From the NCBI GenBank assembly GCA_032622095.1, contig CP136067.1, forward strand, positions 50,073,899 through 50,137,898: DNA of 64,000 nucleotides. The letters are read 5' to 3'. The position numbers and the translations under genes are program-made. A model generated the notes under the pieces. It was given only the letters and a program-made list of their open reading frames with translations. It searched no databases and had not been told where the DNA came from. Source of the stretch: Siphonodentalium dalli (Eukaryota > Mollusca > Scaphopoda > Gadilida > Siphonodentaliidae). The number at the start of each line of letters is the position of its first letter. Position 1 is the first letter of the stretch. Below, piece by piece: positions 44,091 to 56,154 of this stretch.

Positions 44091-45060
44091 AAGTTAGTTT
44101 CCATTTTTGAAGCCATCTTGGGTAATTTGATCTGTAAACACCTTAGTGTGACAAATTTAAAATAGATCAAAACAATAATCACCTTCCATACCAAAGTTTG
44201 TTACATTTAACGTTTTGTAAATGGTCCTAACCTGAAAAGTTGATTTTGCCGATATTTATGTCACGTTTGTGAGAGTAAAATCCAATATATCTGGTAATAT
44301 CAGTGGTTACAATACTAACAATTAACCAAGGTAAATCAGACATGTTAGTTTTCAATGGATATAAGGCAGAATAGCCCATTTTATTCATCAACCGCAAAGT
44401 GTAAGCGATGGCAGAGCACGCTGGGGCAATATCTACAATTTTCCATATTTGTGTCGGCCAATTTGGCGGCCATTTTGAGCCAAAGTAACAATTTTGGTGG
44501 GGAATGGTATGCTCACTTACATAACGCAGTTCTGCGAATTCCTTGTTGAAATATGACTAGAATCCCAATTATGTTTTTGGTTTTGTGAAATTTTGTACCG
44601 CATTCTGTAAAATCAATTTTTTTAGGGATTGGAAGGGGCTAGGACCAATAAAAACTTATTTAATTGCCCCAATGATCAGTTAGTATAACAATACAAAATA
44701 AAGTCACAATTCTCAACCAGTTCCAAACAGCAGAAACTGATCTAGAAGATATTACTTCCACTTTTCCACTTCCAGTGGCCATTTTGGCGGCCATTTTGAA
44801 TATATTACATATATTCACACCTATTGATAAGGAGTACATTTGTCAATAGAACAACATATCGCACGACTTAATTCCTCATAAACTTCCTGAGTAATTGCAA
44901 ATTAAAATTTACCAGGTCAGATATTCAATTTTGGCGGCCATCTTAGATTCAATGACCGATAACTCTAGAAAGCCCCAACAGCCAGATGGCAAACAACCGG
45001 CAAATTTAAGGAATGATCTAGTTCTACAAAGATATCATAACCACCAAAATTCCGCAAATG
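44091..45060 (+). repeat. Decayed satellite-like DNA with TTGGCGGCCATTTTG
   Basis: The phrase GGCGGCCATTTTGA or close variants occurs at 44466, 44787 and 44931, with a weaker form at 44105 (TTTTTGAAGCCATCTTGG). Flanking sequence is too diverged to define a unit. The same motif type anchors the array at 27520-28345. Confidence 0.45.
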
Positions 45061-45964
45061 GGGGGTGTACCCGGGTGTACATACAGCTCAAGCTCTAATA
45101 GTGCCATAAGAACATCTTTTATGGGTTGAAATTAATCAAAATTTACCTGATATGTAAATCTTGACGGAAAATTACATTGGTCGGTGTGCCCAGTAAATTG
45201 TCCGACCAGAAATGTTGGCAAGAATGTTCCTGTTGCCTGTAATTTTTCATACAATCAACCGACATGGCAAACTTATAGTCATTCTTGAACACAACAGTCG
45301 TTACAGCGCGAATAGCATAACATATATATTTTAGCCACAGCTTGATAAAGACAGAGGGGGCACTTCACTGCTCGTGTACACACTGATGGAAGTATGTATT
45401 TAATGTAACTTGTCCACATGTATCATGTTTTGTCCAATTATTTCTTTCGATAATATGACATTATAGTAATAAATACGACCATCATTGTATCTCCACCATC
45501 TTATCTTGAAGGACATGCAGTGTGATGAAGGATATCAACTTGCAACAGATGGGTTTTGTTCAGTCATCACAGACCTGAATAAGACATCATTCGAATTTAG
45601 CCACACCAGAACATTAATAAACCTCAACAGACAGATTTGCGGGGCATATGCTCCCGGTCCACCGCCATGTGCTGCAACTTCCCAAGAAACCTCATGGGCA
45701 TGCATGTAGGCAGCACTACATGTCGAACTGAAATTTGTTCTACCTGTTAACTGTTAACCTTTTCACCAAATCAGTTTTATTGTTTCTCATGCGTGTGATA
45801 TCACAAAAACTGGTCACTTGGTTAGATAGTTATCTTGTGTTAGTTTAGAAAGACAGAAATTCAAATTTGGTGTTATTTATATTATATCTAAATAATAGGT
45901 CAGACTTTTATATACTTTACACAACGATGATGATAATATTTTTTTTATTAATTGAGTTTTTGTT
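45061..45964. other. Spacer upstream of a LINE fragment
   Basis: A 75-codon frame (45485-45709), cysteine-bearing at both ends (MQCDEGY, CGAYAPGPPPC), is not recognised. No reverse-transcriptase palm motifs were found here, so the LINE downstream is 5'-truncated rather than continuing into this stretch. Confidence 0.4.
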
Positions 45965-46639
45965 TTGTGTATACTTCTAGAGAAACTATTCATATCGCTA
46001 TATCTGTACACCATTATTGGGAAATCAAGGAAGCACTGCCTGTCGATAAAAAACCAACTGGATTTGTTTGACTTGCATGTTATGCCAATACTGCTGTATG
46101 GATGTGAAACCTGGGGATTTGGGAACAATGATGTTCTCGAAAAGGTTCATCGTAAATTCATGAAGCACATTCTCAACCTCAGACCATCAACCCCTAATTT
46201 TATGTTATATGGCGAATGCGGAAGACTGCCTATTGACATACATGTGAACACACGAATGATAAAATTTTGGTGTAAGGTTATGAATAGCCATGAAGACAGG
46301 TACCCTAGAATACTCCTGAAACTATCACACACCATGTTTGACATTAATGCAAATAATTTTCCTTGGTCGCATACCATCTATAACATATTAGAAAATTGTA
46401 ATCAATTGCATGCTTGGCATATGGAACAAATTCCAGACATTGATCAATTTGTATCATATATAAAGTGTAGCCTAATTACACAGTTCAGGGATTCATGGGA
46501 AACTGATATAAACAACTCCAGTCGCGGTCGAATTTATAGGATATTTAAGCATGATTTATCCTTTGAGAGATATCTGGAAACTCTGAACATGGCAAACCGA
46601 ATAACCTTATGTAAATTTAGAACTGGTAATCACCATCTA

Positions 46640-47805
46640 CACTCTTAGAACCAGAAGTCCTTCCGAGAACCCAAAAAGGTTCTTCACCTTGTCACAATAG
46701 GAGCACCTTATTTGGTGCTTCGAAGGACCCCATCATAAGGTTCAACAGAAGAACCCCAAGATGGTTCTTAAGGGAACCATAATATGAACATGGTTCTTCC
46801 GGGAACCTTTATAAGAACCCCAGATGGTACTTCGGAGGACACAATCATAAGGGTCACACGAGGTTTCTCCAGAAAACCGTTCATATATCAGAACAGAGTT
46901 CGTAAGGGATCCATAATCTACCCCAACAGAGAACTTCAGAGAACCTGTAAGATGGAATAGCGTACGATGATAAAATAATATGTTTGCGCTCTTGCGTATA
47001 TCGCGACGTTCAGTGCACTTTGAGGTGTTTTATAATAACTAATAGATTGTCATAACATTGAAGCATTTGGGGAATGATATATTCAAGGCAGCTTATACCT
47101 ACACGTTCCATATACAATTCGCTTAATTTTGGTGTGATTCATATTCTTGAATACCCGAAGGTGGTGAATTACTCTGCACTTTAACATATATTTATGTGTA
47201 TTTTACGATTATCACACGAGGGTTCTTCAGAGAACCTATCATATATCAGAACATGGTTCTTAAGGGAACCATAATCTATCCCAACATGGTTCTTTATAGA
47301 ACCTTTATAAGAACTCCAGATGGAATAGCGTACGGTGATAATATAGTATGTTTTCTTCTTGCGTATATCGCGACATTCCGTAAACTATAATGGTCTGAGT
47401 GCACTGCCTGTGGTTTTTACCCTTAGATAGCAAGTTTTGGCTCAATTGGTCGAGCTGTTTTCGAGTTTATAAAGGACACACACACACGAAAGTATCGAAT
47501 ATATAGTAGAGTACTATTACTATTATACATTACTATTCCCCAACCCTGCGAACAAACACATACTCCTCCTTTCTCTCTGGTTGATGTTTTATTCATGTTC
47601 ATCACTCAATTCGGCTCCATGGTACATGTAACAACTGCATTATTGTTTGGTCATGAACCCTTCAGCATCCAAAAGAACCCTAGTCAAACAACGACGAACC
47701 CTATCGATTACAGAGAACCTTTTCTGACACCGAGGAACATATGGGTTCTTAAGAGAACCCTTGAGTTCTTCAAAGAACCACAAAGAACCCTTATTTCTTA
47801 GAGTG
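46640..47805. mobile_element. 1.17-kb TA-flanked DNA transposon inserted in the LINE
   Basis: TA target duplication at 46638-46639 and 47806-47807. The inverted ends are CACTCTTAGAA and TTCTTAGAGTG, continuing as GAACC/GGTTC-rich sequence. AGAACC or its complement recurs dozens of times (TTCTTAAGGGAACC, AGAACCCTTG). A block of about 100 bp with AGATGGAATAGCGTACG and TGCGTATATCGCGAC is present twice (about 46950-47025 and 47315-47375). It contains a nested retroposon tail. There is no transposase frame, so it is non-autonomous. TA duplication points to Tc1/mariner or a similar TA-targeting superfamily. Confidence 0.85.
47400..47515 (+). mobile_element. Nested retroposon tail
   Basis: TTTTTACCCTTAGATAGCAA, CAATTGGTCGAGCTGTTTTC, GAGTTTATAAAGGACACACA, (CA)n and GAATATATAGTAGAG lie inside the TA-flanked element. 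It matches the end of unit T3 at 34117-34200. Confidence 0.65.
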
Positions 47806-48116
47806 TACCCATCGAAACCGGACGGTGGAAAACACCAGGCAACACAAGTCGTTTATGTCCGCTTTGCGATTCCGGAGAAATTGGAGATGAATTCCACTAC
47901 CTACTTGTCTGTGGCAAACTATTAAATGACAGACAGCGACTGCTATCAAAATTTATTTACAAAAGGCCCAACTCCATTACTATGAGTGAACTATTAAATC
48001 AGAAAAATTCCACGGACATACGTCGATTGTGTGATTTCATCAAACTTGTCAACCGAGAACTAACAAGGGCAGCTAAGCCAAATAATCAGATGTACATACA
48101 CATGTGGTATAAATAA

Positions 48117-48890
48117 ATTGACCATGACCATGTCGGAACTAATTGTCGAGTTTGTCGAGTACCTGCAACTGAATGATACCGACAACACGCATAATTATGT
48201 CATTGCATGGAAGCCAGGTACACCATTGTAATGACCAACATAGTAAGTAAACTAAAATCAATACCGTTTCACTAGTTCACGACTTTACATTTGCTTATCA
48301 CTGATATCAGTATTTTTGCTACCATATACACAACCTCTTTTGTTATGTCAAATTGTTATATTATATTATATATTTCGTGATAGCATCATGTACACAGCAC
48401 ACGTATATTGCGACAGTGGTTTTCTTCACTTGATTCAACGGCCAGCATGTGAGTCGGCCATGTGAGTCGTGGTGTTTTCTGATTACCAAATCTGGAATCA
48501 AAATTTTACAAATAAACCTGTTGAGTATGAGTATAACCCAATTTGCATGGCTCGTATTGATCAAACTTACAGTATAACAAAGATCGTATAGCGGAGATAT
48601 GTAAGATTAATGTCAAATATTATTTTGCTACCATGTTTTCCATAAAACATACACGACGAATTTTAGAAACTCTTCCGATTCCGTGCTTCTGTTCGACTGT
48701 TTCCACCGAACAGGCAATACTAAATACCATAACGTGACACCGGCTTCGATTGATCAGCTGATTCGGATCTGTGTACATTATATCTATTGCGTATAACAAT
48801 GTTCTTCTATTGTAAATGTTGTATATATTATGTCTCAATACTCATGAAAATGTAATATGAGTTTAAGAGAATAAACTAATTGAATTGTCT
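48117..48890 (+). other. Probable 3' untranslated part of the LINE
   Basis: Non-coding sequence after the LINE stop. Near the end it has AATACTCATGAAAATGTAAT and GAGTTTAAGAGAATAAACTA then ATTGAATTG, which resembles the short-repeat 3' ends of CR1-like LINEs in invertebrates. The exact end and TSD could not be set because the 5' junction is unclear. Confidence 0.5.
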
Positions 48891-50354
48891 GAGTTGACGG
48901 AAAACTTATTTCCGGGCCTTGACACCGTAATGGCCATTTAATTTTCGAGTCACCGATTATTATTTTTATAAACAAAAGTGCCCCATATACGGTTTTAATA
49001 ACAATCTATGTCAATATATTATTAAAATACTATAATTCATTACCATTTGAAACGTCTGTGTCTCGGAAGATATCCATAGAGAAATAGAAAACAACTGACA
49101 TCATAGAAAGATTCCCCCGTTATGGCTCCCATAATGCAATATAATTGTAACTAAAAATGAATTTTCAATGGAAGGGGAATGACTCTATATCTTAAGATAT
49201 ATAATTATTTTTCTTTCATTGGAAATAATGAAACTTAAGCACTGAACACCAAGTCGGTATTTCAACAAAAAACAACATGTTCACAGTTTATTGCACCGAA
49301 TAAGTTGATAATACAATATTTTGGAGCTTCCGCTTTCAAATGATTTATAATATGGCAAATATTTTATATAAAATTATCTGGGGTTTCGAAAATTAAGTGG
49401 GCCTTTAAATTGACTATACTATCCAACCTCTACCAGAATACAAACTCTACAATCGGCGCGCGCAATTGGCTCAGTGCATGATGCCGGGAGCTCGCGAGGT
49501 TGGTATAGTTGCCAAGAGAGCGAAGCATGATTACGTACGTTATATTAGGAACCTGAGAGTTATGGTTCGATGTTACTTGACAGATAAAACTCATCCGAGG
49601 TTTGGATGATAACTCCCTTAGAAACAGAACCTAATTCGCAAACAGAGCGTCCTTTTCCCCGTCACGCATTTGTTGTCATTGACGACTTCTTACGAAATTA
49701 AATTTCCGTCGCTTCCCAAGACACGTTCATCAAAGTAGAGATTCGGGGGCGGACGGCTTGTCGATTATGATCGAATTATCGTACTGTTCATTCACAAAGC
49801 CTTTCACGTCATGAGACTAGCTATATTTTTTTGTGAATGACTTCTCCATTGAAGAAGATTACGCTCCTGAGTACAAGAGCCTGTAATGAGTTCCGCTACC
49901 CTTCCACACCATGGCTTGAGTAAATGCATAACTATGTACCGGATATAGTTTGTACCATTACAAATAATCACAGCAGTGCATGTCAGATTAATGACACATA
50001 TGGGCGATTGCCCTTCACATTGACAGATGCATTTTATGCAAGGAACGTTGAAATTTCCTCATTATCCGAGGGCGTTTGTAGATACACAAAATCTGTTCGG
50101 GTATGACTTACGACACTTCACCAAATATAACTGAACTTATAATTGGTCCTTTTCCTCTCAAAGTCCCATAATTGGAACATGCACGTGCCTGCGCTATTGT
50201 GAATTAGATTTTGTACATATTTGCAGAAATACCAAGTAGGCTAAGTGTATAGTATAATATGTATATGGTAGATATTTGGAACAGCTGCATGTTATATAAG
50301 TTATACTTGTCTCCGAGACATGCCAACGTTGCCCATTGTACATTGTTGGGACTA
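48891..50354. other. Spacer without recognisable gene
   Basis: No gene recognised. A short inverted pair, ACTATACTATCCAACCTC / GAGGTTGGTATAGT, lies at 49416-49509 and could be a small element end. Confidence 0.4.
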
Positions 50355-50362
50355 TATAACAC

Positions 50363-51160
50363 CAGGGTTGGTCGATTTAAATCAATTTTTTTTAAATCAT
50401 GATAAAAAGTCAAGAACTGCAATATCTAACAATGTTTCTGTAAACTATAACATGACTATGATTAAACAGTATACAAATTGGATAATAGATATGAAATTGT
50501 ACTGTAATTATCGACCTCATAGAAACTACAGGTATACCGCATGTTACCGTATGTACTGCCCCAGCGAATGGCCTGTTCCGCTTTGCATTGTTGGTATTGT
50601 TTGCAACTACACTGTTTGAATTATCTCTTTCCTTTCTGATTACCATACATGTAAATGCTAACTGAGTATCTCTACCATATACTCTGCCATTTAACTACGT
50701 TAGTTGTCTAGTGTATATTTGATATATGATGTGATCACTGTCACTGAGAGCAAACGTGATCGATAATATTTCAGTTTTCAGTGAAAATTGACTAAATTTA
50801 TTAGTAAAAGTTTATGCACAGGTCTACATTTCCAGATAATACAACATTGGAAACTATATGGAACTTAGTGTATGCATAAAGTACATGATCGCTATATCTG
50901 TACTGCCATGATATTTGTCTTTTATTGGTATACACAAAATATTAAATACTAATACAATCGTAGAATTCTGATTAATCCAGCCTTGGATATAATAAGCAAC
51001 ACCTTTCAGAACCTTCATTTATCAGAGAAATTGCACAATTACATATTTTCATAACAGTTATAATAAAAAAAAAAAAAAATCGATTTAAATAAAAAAATCT
51101 TGATTTGAATCTAATAAATCGATTTTTTATTTTTTTAAATCATAAAAATCACCAACCTTG
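50363..51160. mobile_element. 798-bp non-autonomous hAT element
   Basis: The perfect 8-bp target duplication TATAACAC (50355-50362 and 51161-51168) surrounds ends CAGGGTTGGT and ACCAACCTTG. Next to each end lie GATTTAAATCAATTTTTTTT and its mirrored counterpart ATTTTTTTAAATCATAAAAA. 8-bp duplication and CAGGGTTGGTGATTTAAATC-type ends are typical of a widespread hAT group. The interior has only short frames (for example 50320-50619) with no recognisable transposase. Confidence 0.88.
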
Positions 51161-51168
51161 TATAACAC

Positions 51169-51557
51169 ACAATGTGCCGATTTTAGATTTTGAGACAGTG
51201 CGATTTTTTTTTAATTGGGTGGGACTGCAATGCGCTTATTTGTGAGGTGTTTAGATTATGTCACTATGAAATGTAGTACTGTAGTGGTGATTACTGGGAA
51301 ACACTCCGCTAGATCGCATAAATGTCAAGAGAGGATACACAATCATGTTGAAATGGTCTAGTTTCTTTCGACGAAAAACAGTTATAGTGAAATCGGTAGG
51401 TATGATACTGGTACCGAGTTTACCAGATGGCTTACAGAGGAGGAAACTTGAACTACATGTAATGCTGAAATAGCCATATGCAATATTATAGGTAACAGTC
51501 GTCCATGATATTCAGACATGCATATCATGGATATATACATTGTACTTGTGGATAGCT
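51169..51557. other. Spacer
   Basis: No gene recognised. Confidence 0.4.
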
Positions 51558-52755
51558 GACATTTTTTACAACAACGAAACTGCGTTCATCGATTCTCATC
51601 AAATGTAAGACAACTGAGTGGTATTTTCAAATAACTTCGATGCAGTTATCGACTAATGATATGATATGACCGCGTGGATTTGCTCTTAGGTTCCCAGTAC
51701 AATTTAATTATATTTACCAGTCGCTTGAATTGTGCACATGGCGTTCTGCGTTTTCGGCGTATTAGCCCCCACCACCCATTCAGCGATGGAAAAAACCAAC
51801 TGTTAAGTTGAAAACATGGACGACACTTTTCCTATGTCTTCTTGAGTCAATTCCTCACCCAATTAGTTCGGGAGCCATGCAGGAGGGTTTTAATTACACT
51901 ATCGCGCAAGGAAGGTTTGATGCTCTCGATTTGTTGGCGGTGATAGATCATTACGGAAAAACTAATTTCTTAAATTGCGCATTCCTGGCGTTTAGGGGCC
52001 AGATGGCCCTCCAAAACCCCAAAAATTACTTTTAATTACACATTCGCGCAAGTCCACCATCTTTACATTGAATACTCTACTATGTTCACTAATCATAAAA
52101 ACAAAACTTAAGAACGGAAATTTCCTGGCGTTTTCAAATAAGAAGGGCTCTTCTAGGGGGACCCAAAAATGTCAAAATTTCACTTTTAATTATACAATCG
52201 CGCAAGTCCACCATTTTTTTTCAGGAATAGTCTACTGTATTCACTGATCATAAAAAACAACTTAAGAACGGAAAATTCCGGCGTTTTCAAATAAGAAGGG
52301 GTCTTCTAGCGGGATGGGGGGGGGGCAAAAATGTCAAAATTTCACTTTTAATTACACAATCGTGCAAGTCCACCATTTTTTCCTGGAGTAGTCTCCTGTA
52401 TTCACATAAAAAAACAACTTAAGAACGGAAATTTCCTGGCATTTTCATATAAGAAGGGGTCTTCTAGGGGGACCCAAAAATGTTAAAATTTAACTTTTAA
52501 TTACACAAGATCGCGCAAGTCCACCATTTTTAACCGGAATAGTCTATTATGTCCACTGATCATAAACACACAACTTAAGAAAGCAAATTCCCTGGCGTTT
52601 TCAAATAAGAAGAGGTCCATATATAGGATGTACAAAAAACCCACATATATGTAGTTCTTTGTGTGATAATAGATAGTCATTTAGTAACTCAAGCTTAAAA
52701 CATGGCATACAGAAGTGAAACATATTCCTGTTTAAAAATAAAAAAAAACATTAAA
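51558..52755 (+). repeat. Left inverted arm of the 11.9-kb element
   Basis: An outer part (51558-51835) and an inner part with four tandem units of about 155 bp, each with ACTTAAGAACGGAAATTTCC, TGGCGTTTTCAAATAAGAAG, GTCTTCTAGGGGGACCC, TTTAATTACACAATCGCGCA and AGTCCACCATTTTT (anchors at 52107, 52258, 52417 and 52571). It ends where ACATATATGTAGTTCTTTG and AACATGGCATACAGAA match 59050-59130 on the other strand. The frame at 51808-52035 is not coding. Confidence 0.85.
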
Positions 52756-53727
52756 GTCATTAGCTTCACTCCCGGTGGGTATATATTTCATGTCAGACAG
52801 AACTGTATCCGATATACCATAAGAAAGGTCATACAAAACTAGAAATAAAACCCCAAGGTTGCATATTATTGATGCGGTATTCGCCCCGTATTAAATTGTT
52901 GAAAACTGCGGTCAGAGTAAGAAATCTTCTCAGATACAACCACATTTTCGGCGCGAATCATCGCGTGGAGGTCATGGAATTATATTCGGAAGAAATCGGA
53001 ACCGCCCGAAAAACGACGATCGGCTGGCACGCACGGTTGACAGAACAGCCAAAACAATAGCCGGCATGTCGATAACCGAAAGTAGATTCAACAAAACACA
53101 AACTAGATAATGTCTTGATTTTTGCATCGATATCTCATGTTTTCTAATTGAAATATCGATAATTAATTGGCAACTAACAAAGTGTACACACTGTGTATAT
53201 GTTATATATGGATTGTTTGCAAATTTAGGCGTGAATGGGTATTCACAGCATGCAAAATACGATTGGCACACCTCCGAACTGATCCAGGTGGTCATGCTTC
53301 TCATCGATTGAAAATAAACAAATCGGGGAATTCCTGCGTTTCTTATCAAACGTCAACATATTTGGTCGAATTTAAGATGAAGTTATCTGCAATGGCATTA
53401 TTGACTTCTGTAAATGTAAATTATTAGCAAGAGTGAACCATCGATCGATCTATAAATTATTATAATAGCCCAATCGGTCTGAACTAGATCGATTGGTCTT
53501 CCTGGCATAGTGGTCGCTGCTGTAAGAGAGTGAACTCTAAATTTCTTAAATATTAAAATTTGTTTGTTTTCAGATTTGTACAAGTTTATAATGAATATTA
53601 CCAGTAAAAAATTATACTGTTGTCTTTCATTAGTTTCAAAATAAATGAGAATTCTTTTTAATTGGTAGAAACAGCTGGTCGAAAGAACAATTTAGAGTAC
53701 TCCCCTTATCCCAGATTCACTTTATAG
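52756..53727. other. Left interior of the 11.9-kb element
   Basis: Has no counterpart beside the right arm. A 63-codon frame (52869-53060) rich in arginine is unrecognised. No domain was found. Confidence 0.4.
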
Positions 53728-54876
53728 TAGCTAATTACACTTAAGCGTAAATTATTTACGCTTAAGCATAATTAACTTACGATACGCGTAATACATTTGA
53801 ATTACGCTTATGTGTAATTGGGTTCATCAGCTATCTCACCTCTATGGGAGGAAGCCAAATTAACATTTAATAAATAATTGAGCTAAAGCCCCCCCCCCCC
53901 CAATCAAGGAATCTCTAATTACACTTAAGTGCATAAGAATATTTCTTATCGCGCTTACATGTAAGCGCAATAAGAATATTCCTTATTGCGAAAGAGATTC
54001 CTTATTGCGCTTAAGTGCAATATGATATTCCTTTTTGTGCTTAAGTGCAATAAGATATTCCTTATTTTGCTGAGTGCAATTAGATATTTCCTTATTGAAC
54101 TTAATCGCAATTATATCTTCCCTTATTATATTGCTTAAGCTCAATTATATCGCTTAAGCTCTATTATTTATTAAATGTTAATTTGGCTCCCCATATACCT
54201 CATGTATATTGGTATAACCTGATGTAGGTTACTGGCATTAGTAATGCGGTTGCATCCATTTCAGCGTGAGGGGAGTTCAATGAGAGTGTATATGAATTAC
54301 GTTTAAGCGTACTTCATTTACGCTTAAGCGCGGAACTCATTTACACTTAAGCATAATTAAAATGATTTACACTTAAGCACAAATATTTGCGCTTAAGCGT
54401 AAATAAATAATAAATGTGAAAAGGGCCTCCCATACTATTTCCGCTAAAGCGCATATGATTTGGAATTAAGTATAAATGATTTGCTCTTAAGTGCAAATGA
54501 TTTACACTTAAGGGTAAATGATTTGCGATTAAGCAGAATCAGAATAAATGTGAAAACGGCTTCTCGTATAATCGCTTAAGCATTATTCATTTACGATTAA
54601 GTGTAATTAATCTATCAATGAAAATGAATGACCAGTGAGCTTAAGCGTAAATCAATTACGCTTAAGCGTAAATCAATTACGCTTAAGCACACTTAAATCA
54701 ATTACGCTTAAGCACACTAGTCATAATTCTATTACTCATATAGGAGTAATTCTTTATCTACATCATACGGTTAAGCGTTAGTGAATTACGCTTTATAGGT
54801 GTGCATTACACCTGAGGCTGAGTGTAATACATTACGCTTACGTGTAATTCACTTACGCTAAAGTGCAATCAGCTAA
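53728..54876. mobile_element. TTAAGCG palindrome array with inverted ends
   Basis: The ends read TAGCTAATTACACTTAAGCG then TAA, and the mirror TTACGCTAAAGTGCAATCAG then CTAA. Inside, TTACGCTTAAGCGTAA and variants (TTAAGTGCAAT, ACTTAAGTGCAATAAG) occur dozens of times on both strands, so the whole 1.15 kb is self-complementary at short range. An inner inverted pair, GGAAGCCAAATTAACATTTA / TAAATGTTAATTTGGCTCCC, lies at about 53850-53890 and 54155-54190. A C-run lies at 53889-53901. It looks like a transposon whose subterminal motif has multiplied. No coding capacity. Confidence 0.65.
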
Positions 54877-55840
54877 TACCGGTGAAAAAGGCCTTCCATT
54901 ATAGTTAAATTAGTTATCATCTATCAGAATGAATAGTGCTGACTAAAGCTTGACAACAGAATTTGCCCTTAAAAATATTTCATGGCCAATGAGCTAACAA
55001 ATGGTCAGTATTGATAAATTAAATTAAATGAAGCTATTACTTTTATGACGTTTTGTTTGAGATTATTTGTATGTTTTATGAGTGAATATTTTACAAGAAT
55101 AAATTACTTTTATTATTACTTTTGTTATTACTTTTATGATGTTTTGTCATTAGTTTGTTAAAGAATAAGTGCGCACACAAGCTTAGTCCCACATAAGCCG
55201 TAATCCCCAAGCCGTAATTAGTTAGATCAAACGACTGGCCGAATCTTCCCCGCCGAATCTTCCCTGCCGAATCTTCCCTCCGCCGAAAAATACCTGGCCG
55301 AAACTTCCCGCCGCCGAATCTTCCCGTTCCCTAAAAATTCGGTCAATGCGCTTACAATTTTCTATAAATAGTAAAATTTTGGAATTATTACCTCTCGATC
55401 ACTGTTCGATTATAATCTTTGCCACTAACTCGGCCAATGTTCTTCCGTTTCCGATTTCACGCAACAATTCCCTTTCTATTCCTTCCCTGTCGAATTGACT
55501 ACCGCTTTTATATTCTGATGTGACGCTATTCCAGCGAACGGTCATCCTCCCTAGAAGCCATTTCTGAGAAGTGAGAACGAAACCCGATTCAATCCCAATC
55601 GAGTCGGAAGTGCTCGGGCATTTCCGTGACTGCACAAGACAACGATTCGGTTTGTTTTTTCGTGTTATTATGGCGAGATTAATCGGGACGAATGATGAAA
55701 TATAAATAGTTAGACGAATGGCCGTATAATGTGTACAAACTGACTTCAGGATGGGGGATTTCGTGTATCTGAGTTATTTTATTCACTCTCCCCACAGAAT
55801 GACGCAGGGAACTCAATTGTGAGGTTCAATTTACGTTTCA
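54877..55840. other. Interior of the 11.9-kb element next to the gene's 3' end
   Basis: Contains a short tandem repeat (55238-55326) and a 78-codon minus-strand frame (55399-55635, containing VLTSQKWLLGRMTVRWNS). I do not recognise it. It could be an exon of an accessory protein or chance. Confidence 0.35.
55238..55326 (+). repeat. GCCGAATCTTCCC short tandem repeat
   Basis: Six degenerate units of 13-18 bp (GCCGAATCTTCCCC, GCCGAATCTTCCCT, CCGCCGAAAAATACCTG, GCCGAAACTTCCC, GCCGCCGAATCTTCCCG). Confidence 0.8.
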
Positions 55841-56154
55841 CATCACTTTAAACACTTTGAACACTAAAGCTTCTTGGAACAATTACGTTTGGTATTAATT
55901 GTCAAGATCATAGAACATAAACACGGAAAGCTTCATTAAGCTATTGAGCTCGGCATCTATTGACAATGAATGTATATCTATGGGTCCATTTCGTAATCAG
56001 TGTCGGAGTCATCAGCACAACCAGTTACACGTTCATCGTCCGTATCGTCGTTGACACATTCCGGTTGTTCTGGGATTACTGACTTTGGCAAATGCGGACC
56101 ATCGAACCAGATGATCCAATACGACCCATCAGCAAGTTCCCATTCACTGCCAGG

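Larger units (their letters stand above)
45965..48116 (+). pseudogene. LINE reverse transcriptase C-terminus, 5'-truncated and split by a transposon
   Basis: From about 46010 the frame reads like the end of a jockey/CR1/L2-type LINE polyprotein: IKNQLDLFDLHVMPILLYGC, ETWGFGNNDVLEKVHRKF, then the region after the RT core. It stops at the insertion point 46639. It resumes in exactly the same frame at 47808 with PIETGRWKTPGN, the zinc-knuckle-like CPLC-x8-H-x4-C of many such LINEs, and ends at TAA 48114-48116. The RT catalytic core, endonuclease and ORF1 are absent, as usual for truncated insertions. Few lesions apart from the insertion suggest a fairly young copy. Confidence 0.85.
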
